Below, piece by piece: positions 22,201 to 34,200 of a DNA stretch of 64,000 bases. A program made the position numbers and the translations under genes. The stretch covers positions 1 to 64,000 of the forward strand of contig NZ_JABBJJ010000005.1 of NCBI RefSeq assembly GCF_012933655.1, read 5' to 3'. Under the pieces are notes generated by a model, which made no database searches, was not told the DNA's origin, and saw nothing but the letters and a program-made list of their open reading frames with translations. This DNA comes from Pyxidicoccus fallax (lineage in GTDB: Bacteria > Myxococcota > Myxococcia > Myxococcales > Myxococcaceae). How positions within the stretch are numbered: the stretch's first letter is position 1; every line of letters starts with the position of its first letter.

Positions 22201-25200
22201 AGGTTGTCCACCACGGACCACTGCTCGGCGATGAGCAGCGGGTCATGCAGCGGCAGCACCACGCTGCCCGAGCGCAGGCGCAGGTTGCGCGTCACGGTGG
22301 CCAGGCCTGCGGCCACCACGGCCGGCTGCGGGTAGAGGCCGCCGAACGCGTGGAAGTGACGCTCCGGCGTCCACACGGCGGAGAAGCCGTGCGCGTCCGC
22401 GAACTTCGCGCCCTCCACGAGCAGCTCGTACTTGGGGCCGGTGAGGGTGTCCTCGTCGTTGGCGAAGTAGAGCAGGCTGAGGTCCAGCGCACGCGTGCGC
22501 GGGCCGCCGCCGCTCAGGCGCACCAGCCGGGCACGCACCTGCTCGGAGGGGAACACCACGCGCAGGCCGCGAGAGAGCGCCCACAGCGACTCCAGCTCCG
22601 CGCGCTCCGTCGTGGACTCCACGGCCGCCAGCCACGTGCCACCCTCGGTGGCGCGCAGCCGCGCGTCCATCGCGCCGAACAGCTCCGCCAGCGCGGTGTG
22701 GTCCACCGTCCACGCGGGCTGGCCGGCGCCCGCGGGCAGCAGCCACGCGAGCGAGCCGGCCGTCGCGGAAGACGGGGCCTCCATGCCGGACACGTCCCGG
22801 AGGTCATCGACGTACAGCACGCGCGACGCGTCGAGCCTCGCCGCGGTGGTGACGCCACGCCAGGTGACGAGCACCGGCGTCGCGGCGCCCTCGGGCGCGT
22901 AGGTGGCGAGGTTGCCCAGGTCGGTGGGCCCCAGCGTCACCACGGCGCCGCCGGCCTCCAGCACGCCCCACAGCACCGCGAGCTTCGTGGGCGCGGGCTC
23001 CAGGCACACGGCGACGGGCTGCCCGTTCGCCACGCCGAGCGTCCGCAGGCGCGCGGCCACGGCGTGCGCGCGGGCGGACAGCTCGGCCCAGGTCCACGAC
23101 TGAGCGCCCTGCGTGGTGGCCACGGCGGCCGGGCTCCGGCGGGCGCGCTCGCCCAGCAGGGCGGGGACGGCGGCGCTCGGGGCCGCGAGGCGCGGCGCGG
23201 GCCACGCGCGGCGCTCGGGCTCGGTGACCATGTTCAGGCGCGAGACGCGCTCGTCCGGCCGGGCCATGCCGGAGGCCACCAGGACCTGGAGGTGCTCCAC
23301 CATGCGGCGGGCGGTGGCCGCATCGTACAGCTCGGTGGCGTACTCCAGCGCGCCGACGATGCGGCCGTTGTCCTCGGACAGCACCAGCGTCAGCTCGGAG
23401 AGCGTGGTGCCCCACTGCACGGGGGCGTTGGTCATCTCCATCAGCGAGCCGCGCACACCGGACAGCTCCAGCGCCGCGGGGCCGCCCGCGCCCACCGCGT
23501 GGTACACGAACACGGAGTCCGTCATCCGGTCCCGGCCAATGTCCTTGCCGGGGATGAGGTCCTCCACCAGGAACTCGAAGGGCACGTCCGGGCGGACCTG
23601 GACCTCGGAGACCTCCTGCTTCACGCGGGCGAGCAGCTCGCGGAAGGTCGGGTCACCCGCGAAGCTGGTGCGGAACGCGGCGGAGTGGGCCACGTAGCCG
23701 ATGAGGGGCAGCAGCTCCGGACGGGTGCGGTTGGCGATGGGCGTGCCGACGATGATGTCCGTCTGCCCGCTGTAGCGATGCAGCAGCGTCTGCCACGCGG
23801 CCAGCACCGTCATGTACGGGGTGAAGTTCTCGCGCTTGGCGAACGCGAGCAGCTCGCGGGCCAGCGCGGAGGGCAGGTCAATCGTCATGCGCTCGGACGT
23901 GAGCGGGCAGCGCTCCGGGCGCGGCCGGTCCGTGGGCATGTCGATCCGGCGCGGCATGCCGGCGAGGCGGTTGCGCCACCACTGCTCCTGCTCGGGCAGC
24001 ATGCGCTCCTGGACGGTGCGGCGCTGCCACGCGCCGAAGTCCGCGTACTGCACGGGCAGGGGCGGCAGGGGGGAGGGCAGGCCCTGGCGGAAGGCGCCGT
24101 AGAGCTGGCCCAGCTCGTGGACGAAGATGGCGATGGACAGCGTGTCGCAGACGACGTGGTGGATGGTGCCCACCAGGATGTGCAGCTGCGCGTCCAGCCG
24201 GACCAGCGTGGTCCGCATGACGGGGCCGTTCACCAGGTCGAAGGGCCGCGCGGCGTCCTCGCGGGCGACGCGCTGCGCCTCCTCCTCACGCTGCTCGGGG
24301 GAGGAGCCCTTCACCTCCACCACGCGCAGCGGGATGTGCATCTCCGGGTGGAAGCGCTGCACGGGGCGGCCGTCCACCACGTCGTACGTGGTGCGCAGCG
24401 CCTCGTGGCGGCGGACGATCTCCTGGACGCACCGGTGCAGGAGGTCCACGTCCACGAAGCCCTCCAGCCGGAGGAGGAAGGGAATCGTGTACGCGGAGAG
24501 GCCGGGCAGGTGCTGCTCCAGGCGCCATACGCGCTCCTGGACGTAGGACAGCGGCAGCTCCTGGGTGCGCGCGAGCGGGACGAGGGGCAGCTCGCGGGTC
24601 TCCTCCCGCGGCGCGGCCTGACGCAGCAGCGGCTCCAGGCGCTCGGCGATGCCGGCCACCGTGGGGGCCTCGAAGAGGGCCGCCAGCGGGAGCTGCACGC
24701 CGAAGGTGTCGCGGAGCTGGTTGAGCAGCTGCGCGGCCATCAGCGAGTTGCCGCCAATCTCCAGGAAGTTGTCGTCGCGGCCCACGAAGTCCAGGCCGAG
24801 GCGCTCACGCCACATCGCCGCCACGCGCTCCTCGGTGGCGCCGCGCGGCGCGTCCTCACGGACGGGCACGCCCGGGGTGGGCTCCACGGGCGCGACAGGC
24901 ACCACCGGGTTCACCGGCGTGGCGCCCGCGCGCGACTGGAGTGTCGCGGGGGACTGGGCCGACGGTACGGACGCCCCATGCGACGGATGCATCGCGGACG
25001 ACTGGACCGGCGGGGACGCGGGCGTCCCATACGGCTGCACCGGCGGCACGGGCGCGGAGGCCACGCGCGGCTGGAGCGTCGCGGGCGCCTGGATGGGCGG
25101 CAGCGTCGGCGCGACGGTGGCGGAGGCCCCGTGCGGCGGAAGCCCCGACGCGGACTGAACCGGCGCCGAAGCGAGCGACGGAGCACCAACACCCTGGGAC

Positions 25201-28200
25201 GCAATCACCGCGGGCGCGGCGAAGCCAGTTCCCGAGGTCTGTCCACCCGGCGAGGCGGCCACGCGGGCCGGGGGCGCCACGGGCTGCGCGAACACGGGCG
25301 CGGGCGCCGGGCTCGGAGTCGGAGCCACCGGGCCGGGCTGCGCCGGCGGGGTGAACACGGGCGCCGACGCGTGTCCGGCGGGCGTGACCACCATGCTGCC
25401 CTGGACCACGCGAGCCCCTCCTGGCGGCGGGGTCACCTCCTGCGCCGCCTGCACGTGCTGCGGCACCGGCGCGGCGGGCTTCGCCTCCACCCAGCAGTGC
25501 TTCTCCTGGAAGGGGTACGTCGGCAGGTGCAGCCGGCGGCGCTGCTCGTGGGCGTAGAAGGCGGACCAGTCCACCTCGACGCCCAGCGTCCACAGCTCGC
25601 CCACCGCCTGCAGGAAGCCGCCGTGCTCGGTGATGGTGCCGCCGCGCCGCAGCGTGGCCAGCGCCTTCACGCGCTCTCGGTCCTGTCCCAGGCACGAGCG
25701 CACCAGCGGGGTGAGGTCCTGGCCCGGGCCCACCTCCAGCACGAGGCTGCAGCCTTCCTCCAGCAGCGCGCCCACCGCCTCGGAGAAGCGCACCGGCTGG
25801 CGCATCTGGTCGGCCCAGTAGCGCGGCTCGGCCAGCGCTCCCGGCTTCGCCCAGGTGCCGGTGACGCTGGAGGCGTAGCGCACGGTGGGCTCGGAGCGGC
25901 GCAGCGAGGCGACCACCCGCTCCAGCTCCGGCATCAGCGGCGCGACGTCGGCGGAGTGGAAGGCGTGCGGCGCGGGCATGCGCACCGCGCCGATGTCGCG
26001 GCGCTTGAGTTCCTCCTGGAAGCGCTCCACCTCGTCCACCGGGCCGGCGACGACGCAGCGGTCCGGAGCGTTGATGGCGGCCATCTCCAGGCGTCCGGTG
26101 AGCATGGGCAGCACCACGGACTCGGACATCGCCACGGCGAGCATGGCGCCCGGAGGCATGCGGTGCATCAGCTCGCCACGGGCGACGGCCAGCTTGAGCG
26201 CGTCCTCCAGCGGCAGCACGCCCGCGAGGCAGGCGGCGGCGTACTCACCGAAGCTGTGGCCCAGGATGGCGTGGGGTTTGAGACCCCAGTCCATCCAGGT
26301 GCGCGCCAGCGAGTACTCCACGGAGAAGAGGGCGGGCAGGGCGACACGGGTGTCGGCCAGCAGCGCGGCCGTCTCCGCGTCCTTCGCGCCCGGCGCCGCC
26401 TGGAGCAGTGCGCTCACGCGAGCCCGCAGCGACTCCTCCAGCAGCGCGAGGCACGCGTCCATGTGGGCCCGGAAGGTCGGCTCGGCCTCGTACAGCTCGC
26501 GGCCCATGCCCACCTGCTGGGCGCCCTGGCCCGGGAACACGAAGGCGATGCGGCGGCGACGCGCCTCTTCCTTCACCTTCGTGGCCGTGTACGGCTTGCG
26601 CAGCTGCTTCACGAGGTCCGCCGCGTCCGCCGCCACGACGGCGCGGCGGTGCTCGAAGGCCTTGCGGCCCACGGCGTGCGTGAAGGCCACGTCCGCCAGG
26701 GACAGGTCCCCGGCGTTCGCCTCCGCGTGCGCGGCGAGCTGCTGCGACGCGGCCTGCAGCGCCTCGGGCGAGCGGGCGGAGAGCGTGAAGACCTGATGGT
26801 TGCGCCTGGTGGAACCGCTCTGGGACGACATGGGTGATTCCTCGAGCACGGCGTGGGCGTTGGTGCCGCCGATGCCGAAGGAGCTGACCGCCGCGCGCCG
26901 CGGCGTCTCGCCCCTCGGCCACTGCCGCAGGGATGTGTTGACGAAGAAGGGTCCGGAATCGAAGTCGATCTGCGGGTTGGGGCGCTCGAAGTGCAGGCTC
27001 GGAGGAATCTCTCCGTGGTGCAGCGACAGCGCGACCTTGATGACGCCCGCCAGGCCGGCCACGGTGTCCATGTGGCCGACGTTGCTCTTCAGTGAGGCCA
27101 GGGCGATGGTGCCCCGGTGCTCGGCCCCGAGGCCGTACGCGCGCTGGAGCGCCGACACCTCGATGGGGTCTCCCAGCGGCGTCGCGGTGCCGTGGGTCTC
27201 CACGTAGCCGATGTCCTTCGGCTCCACACCGGCCCGGGCCAGCGCCTGGCCGATGACGGCCGTCTGCCCCTGCACGCTGGGCGCGGTGTAGCCGGACTTG
27301 TTGCGGCCGTCGTTGTTGGTCGCGGTGCCCCGGATGACGGCGTAGATGGAGTCGCCGTCGCGCTGCGCGTCCTCCAGCCGCTTGAGGACCACGGCGGCCA
27401 CGCCGTTGCCGGACACCGTGCCCTGGGCCTTCGCGTCGAAGGCGCGGCAGTGTCCGTCCGGCGAGAAGATCATCCCCTCCTGCCAGACGTAGCCCGTGCG
27501 CTGCGGCACGGCGATGCGCGTCGCGCCGGCGAGCGCCACGTCCGAGTTACCCGCCAGCAGGTTCTGGCAGGCGAGGTGGATGGCCACCAGACCCGTGGAG
27601 CACGCGGTGTAGACGAGCGTGCTCTCACCCGTGAGGCCCAGCTTGAAGGACGTCTTCGTGGCCAGGCTCACGTGGGTGGCGGTGCCGTACAGCTCGAACA
27701 GGGTCGCGCCATCCAGCGGCATCGTCGCGCGCACCGCGTCCGTGTAGCCGGACTCGATGGCGCCCGCGTACAGCGAGATGGCTCCGGGGAAGCGGTCGGG
27801 GTCGACGCCCGCGTCCTCGAGCGCGCTCCACGCGCACTGGAGGAAGAGCCGCTGCTGCGGGTCCAACCACTGCGCCTCGCGCAGGGACATGTCGAAGAAG
27901 GCATGGTCGAACCGCTCGATGCCTTCCAGCACGCCGCCGGCGGGGACGAAGTCCGGGTGCTGCCACAGCTCCAGGCCGTCGGGCAGGCCCGGCATGTGCT
28001 CCAGCTCCTCGGTGGTGAACTGGGAGATGGACTCGATGCCCTCGCGCAGGTTGCGCCAGAACGCCTGGACGGAGCCGGCGCCGGGGAAGCGGCCCGACAT
28101 GCCGACGATGGCGATGGCACCCGAGCTGGACGGAGAGGCCGTCACCGGACGCGGCTGGTGGCCCGGAGCGGGCTTCGCCGCGGTCGCCTCGGAGGCCGTG

Positions 28201-31200
28201 CCCGCCTCGCGCTCCAGGCGCTGGGCGAGGTCATGGATGGTGGGGTGCTCGAACAGCCACACCACGGGCACGTCGCGCTTGAGTTCCTCGCGCAGGCGCG
28301 CCGCGATGCGGACCACGGACAGGGACGTGCCGCCCAGCTCCTCGAAGAGGTGGTCGTGCACGCCGACGCGGTCGGTGCCCAGCTCGCGCGCGTAGAGGGC
28401 GGCGAGCTGCTGCTCCAGCGGATTGGCCGGCTCCACGAAGCGGCCCTGGCGGCCGGTGGACGCGGCGTCCGGGGCCGGCAGCGCCTTGCGGTCCACCTTG
28501 CCGCTGGTGTTCAGCGGCAGCGTCGGCAGCACCACGAAGACGGACGGCACCATGTACTCGGGCAGCCGCTGGCGGAGCCCGGCGCGCAGGGTGGCGGTGT
28601 CGAGCGTCTGGCCCTCGCGCGCCATGGCGTAGGCCACGAGGCGCTTGTCGCCCGGCACGTCCTCGCGCACCACGGCCACCGCCTCGTGCACGCCCGGCAG
28701 GTCGCGCAGGGCGGCCTCCACCTCGGGCAGCTCGATGCGGAAGCCGCGCACCTTCACCTGGTTGTCGATGCGGCCGAGGAACTCCAGCACGCCGTCCGCG
28801 CGCCAGCGAGCGAGGTCGCCGGTGCGGTAGAGGCGCTCACCGGGTTCGGTGGCGAACGGGTTCGGGATGAAGCGCTCGGCGGTGATGTCCGGGCGGTTCA
28901 CGTAGCCGCGCGCCACGCCGTCGCCGCCGATGAACAGCTCACCGGGCACGCCCACGGGCACGGGCTGGAGCCGCGCGTCCAGCACGTACGTGCGCGTGTT
29001 GGCCAGCGGTCCGCCGATGGGGATGTTGCTCACCACCTGCTCGGGCCGCTCCATGCGGAAGGCCGAGGCGACGATGGAGCCCTCGGTGGGGCCATAGCCG
29101 TTGGTGAGGGGCAGGCGCAGCGACTCCAGCGCGCGGCGGGCATGCGGCGCGGAGAGCACATCGCCGCCGACGTGGATCTCCCGCACGCGGCTCAGGATGT
29201 CGGGCCGGTAGTCCACCAGCTGCGCGAAGAGGCCCGCGGACAGGTGGATGAAGGAGACGCCGTGGCGCTCCACCACCTGGCCCAGCGCATCCAGGTCTCC
29301 CGCCGCCACCTGCGCGGGGAGGATGACCAGACGGCTGCCGTGAATCAGCGGCATCCACATCTCCATCACCGAGCCGTCGAAGGAGATGGGGGCCATGAGG
29401 ATGCACGTCTCGCGAATGCCGAAGCTGGCATACGGCTCGGAGTGCATCAGGCGGAGGATGCCGCGGTGCTCGACGGCCACGCCCTTGGGCCGGCCGGTGC
29501 TGCCCGACGTGAAGATGACGTAGGCCACGTCGCGCGGCCCGGCGCCGGACACCGGCGGCGTGGTGGGCTGGGACTCCAGCGCCAGCTCCTCCACGAAGAG
29601 GCACTGGGGCGCAGCCTCGGGGAGGGTGAGCAGCCCGCGCAGGTTGCGCGTGGTGACGAGCAGCTTCGGGCGGGCGTCCTCCAGCATGACGGCCAGCCGC
29701 TGCGCGGGGTACGACGCATCCAGCGGGACGTACGCGCCGCCCGCCTTGAGGATGGCGAGCAGCGAGACGATGAGCTCCACGCCGCGCTCCAGGCTCACCG
29801 CCACGCGCGTGTCGGGGCCCACGCCGTGCGAGCGCAGCAGGTGGGCGAGCTTGTTGGCCCGGCTCTCCAGCTGACCGAACGTGACGCGCTCCTCGCCGCA
29901 CTCGAGCGCGATGGCGTCCGGACGGTGGATGGCGTGGCGCGAGACGGCCTCGTGGATGGTGAGGTGCGACGGGTACGGGAGGACGGCGCCGTTCCATCCG
30001 ACCAGGACCTGCTGGTGCTCCTCGGGCGTGAGGAGGGGCAGGGTGGCCATCGGCCGGTCCGGCGTGGCGACGGCCGCCTCCAGCAGGGTGCGCAGGTGAC
30101 CGGCGAGGCGGGCCACGGTGGGGGCCTCGAACAGGTCCGTGCTGTACTCGATGACGCCGCGCAGTCCGTCCGGCGCCTCGCTCAGGCTGAGGCCCAGGTC
30201 GAACCGGGCCGTGGCGTTGTCCACGTCCAGCGGGCGCAGGGTGAGGCCAGACGCCCGCATCGCCTCGGTGGGCGTGTTCTGCAGGGCGAAGATGACCTGC
30301 ACCACCGGGTTGCGGCTCAGGTCGCGCGTGGCGCCCAGCTCCTCGACGAGCTTCTCGAAGGGCAGGTCCTGGTGTTCGAAGGCGGCCAGGGTGGTCTCAC
30401 GCACCTGACGCAGCAGCGCGCGGAACGAGTCCTGGGGACGCACGCGGCCACGCAGCACCAGCGTGTTGACGAAGAAGCCGACGAGGCCCTCCAGCTCGCC
30501 ATGGCGGCGGCCGGCGATGGGCGAGCCGACGAGCAGCTCCTCCTGACGGCTGTAGCGCGACAGCACCACCTGCCACGCGGCCAGCAGCGCCATGAAGGGC
30601 GTGGTGCCCTCGCTCCGCGCGAGCGACAGCAGGCGGGTGACGAGCTCCTTGGGGAGGTGGACGGGCTGCATCGCCCCGCGCGGGGTGCGGATGGCGGGCC
30701 GCGCCTTGTCGGTGGGCAGCTCCAGGACCTGCGGGGCCCCGGCGAGCTGCTCCTTCCACCACGACAGCTCGCGCGCGAGCACGTCGCCCTGGAGCCACTG
30801 GCGCTGCCACGCGGCGTAGTCCGCGTACTGCACCGGCAGCTGCGGCAGCATGGGCGCCTTGCCGGCGGCGAAGGCCTCGTAGGCCGCGGCCACCTCGCGA
30901 ACCATGACCGCGAGCGACCACCCGTCGGAGACGATGTGGTGCATGACGAGCACCAGGACGTGGTGCTCCGCGTCCATCCGCAGCAGCCGCGTGCGCAGCA
31001 CGGGGCCGGCGCCCAGGTCGAAGGGCTTGCTGGCCTCCTCGTTGGCGAGCCGGCGGGCCTCGGCCTCGCGCTGCTCCGCGGGCGTGGCCTCAAGGTCGGT
31101 GACGGGCAGCGTCCAGGCGGTGAGCGGGTGGAGGACCTGGACGGGCTGGCCGTCCTTCATCGCGAACGTCGCGCGCAGGGACTCGTGGCGGGCCACGAGG

Positions 31201-34200
31201 TGCTCCAGCGAGCGGCGCAGCGCCTCGACGTCGAGCGTGCCCTCCAGCGCGAGCGCGGTGCCGATGTTGTAGTTCGTGCCGCCGGGCTGCACCTGGTCGA
31301 GCACCCACAGGCGCTGCTGGGCGAAGGACAGGGGCAGGTCGCCGTCACGAGGCACGGGCCGCAGCGGCGGCATCCGGGACGCCTCGGGGGTGCGAGCGAC
31401 GAGGAACTGCTCCTCCACGAACTCCGTGACGCGGGCCACGGTGGGGGCGCCGAAGAGCGCGCGCAGGGGCAGCTCCACCTGGAAGGTGGACCGCAGACGC
31501 GAGACGAGCTGCGTGGCCAGCAGCGAATGGCCACCCAGGCGGAAGAAGTCGTCGTGCAGGCCCACGTGCTCCACGCGGAGCAGCTCGCGGAAGATGCCCG
31601 CGACCCGCTGCTGGAACGGCGTCATGCGCTCCGGGACGGCCGGCGCGGACGCGGCCGGCGCCACCGGGGCGGGGAGGGCCTTGCGGTCCACCTTGCCGTT
31701 GGCATTGAGGGGCAGGGCGGCCATTTCCACGAAGGCCGAGGGCACCATGTACTCGGGCAGCTTGTGCTGCACGAAGGCGCGCAGCGCCTCGGTGTCCACG
31801 CCCGGGGTGGCCGGCACGAAGTACGCCACCAGGCGCTTGTCGCCCGGCACGTCCTCGCGCGCCACCACCACCGCCTCCTGAATGCCCGTGTCCTGACGCA
31901 GCGCCGCTTCCACTTCACCCAGCTCGATGCGGAAGCCGCGCACCTTCACCTGGAAGTCGGTGCGGCCCAGGAACTCCAGCGTGCCGTCCGGCTTCCAGCG
32001 CACCTGGTCTCCGGTGCGGTACAGGCGGGCACCGGGCGCCGAGGCGAACGGATTGGGGATGAAGCGCTCGGCGGTGAGGTCGGCGCGGTTGAGGTAGCCC
32101 CAGGCCAGGCCGTCGCCGCCGACGTACAGCTCGCCGGGGACTCCCGGAGGCACCGGCTGCAGGGCCGAGTCCAGCACGTATGCGGTGGAGTTGGAGAGGG
32201 GCCGGCCGATGGGGACGGAGCGGCCCACCTCGTCACCCGCCTTGAGCGTGTACGTGGTGGAGAAGGTGGTGTTCTCGGTGGGGCCGTAGCCGTTGACGAG
32301 GACGGCACCGGCGGGCAGGCGAGCCAGGTGCTCGCGCACGCGCTGGGCGGGCAGCACGTCGCCGCCAGCCAGCACCTGCCGCACCTTCGCCAGGGCCTCA
32401 CCCTGGTGCAGGGCCATCTGCTCGAAGAGGGCGGCCGTCAGCCACAGGGTGCTGACGCGCTCCTTGACCAGCAGCGAGGCGAGGTCCTCCAGAGAGAGGG
32501 CGCCGGCCGGAGCCAGCACCAACCGCGCCCCGTGCAGCAGCGCGCCCCAGACTTCCAGGGTGGAAGCATCGAAGGCGGCGGGAGCCAGCTGGAGGACGAC
32601 TTCCTCGGGACCGAAGTGGATGAAGCGGCTGCCCTGCACCAGACGTACGACGCCCCGGTGAGGCACGCAGACGCCCTTGGGGCGGCCGGTGCTGCCGGAG
32701 GTGAACATGACGTACGCCAGCGCGTCGGCGTCCACGCGCACCCCGGGCGCGGTGGCCGGCTGGGTGGCGATGGCATTCCACTCCGCGTCGAGCAGCACGA
32801 GCGTCGGCTGCTGGGAGACGCTGCCAGGCGAGCCCTGCTGCGTCTGGGCAGCGCTGGCGGCCTGCCGCAGCGAATCCACGAGGGACTGCTGCGTCAGGAC
32901 GACGGAGACACCGGCCTCACGCAGCATCCAGCCAATGCGCTCGGCGGGGTGCTTGGCGTCGACGGGGACGTAGGCGGCACCGGCCTTGAGGATGCCGAGC
33001 ATGCCGACGATGAGCTCCGGCGAACGCTCGACGCACAGGCCGACGCGGGCGCCCGGACGCACGCCGCGGGTGCGCAGGTAGTGAGCAACCTGATTGGCGC
33101 GGGTCTCCAGCTCTCCGTACGTGAGGGAGCGCGAGCCGGAAGCCAGGGCCACGGCACCGGGGGCACGAACCGCCTGCCGCGCGAAGAGCCCGTGCAGCGG
33201 CACGTCACGCGGGTAGTCCACGGAGGTGTCATTCCAGGCCACCAGCACCTGGGCGCGCTCGGCCTCGTCCATCAGCTGCAGCTGGCTGACGCGGACGGAC
33301 GGGTCGCGAGCCACGGCCTCCAGCAGGACGACGAAGTGCCGGACCAGCCGCTCGGCGGAGGCCGGGGTGAACAGGTCCAGGCTGTACTCGAGCTGTCCCT
33401 CCAGGTCCTTGCCACGCTCCATCAGCGCGAGGCTCAGGTCCTGACGGGCGGTGTCCGTGAAGGTCCGCAGCAGCTCCACCTGGACGCCCGGCAGCGACGG
33501 CGGCTGCATGGGCGCGTTCTGCAGGGCGAAGATGACGTTGAAGAGCGGAGTGCTCCCCTCGGCGCGGTCTCCACCCACGGCCTCGACCAGCCGGTCGAAC
33601 GGCACGTCCTGGTGGACGTACGCGGCGAGGGACTCCTCGCGCACGCGGCCCACCAGCTCGGCGAAGCTCGGGTCACCCTCCAGGCGGGTGCGCAGCACCA
33701 TGGTGTTGACGAAGAAGCCGATGAGCGGCTCCAGCTCGGACCGGGTGCGCTGCGCAATCGGGCTGCCGATGGCGAAGTCCTTCTGGCCCGAGTAGCGCGA
33801 CAGCACCGCCTCGTACGCGGCCAGCAGCACCATGAACAGCGTGGAGCCCTGTTCGCGGCCCACCTTCTCCAGTGCGTGGACCAGCGTCTCCGGCAGGGTG
33901 AAGAACTGGCTGGCGCCGCGGACGGTCCGCGTGACGGGACGGCCGTTCTCGGCGGGCAGCTCCAGCGGAGGCACGCCCTGGAGGCGCGACTTGAGCGCGT
34001 CGAGCTGCGCCTTCATGCCCTCGGACTGGACCCACTTGCGCTGCCAGCTGGCGAAGTCCGCGTACTGCACCGGAAGCTCCGGCAGCGGAGTGGGCTTGCC
34101 CTCGGCGAGAGCCGCGTACAGGGCGGCCACCTCGCGCACCAGCACGCCCATGGACCAGCCGTCCGAGACGATGTGGTGCATGAGCAGCATCAGCACGTGC

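Noticed and set aside
15957-26837. 3,626-codon open frame on the + strand
   Set aside because: Lies wholly antisense to the NRPS-PKS gene. Its protein is Arg/Gly/His/Gln-rich with no domain; it results from extreme third-position GC of the sense gene. The same applies to long + frames at 9705-14582, 27117-34757, 37599-44267 and 44268-48869.
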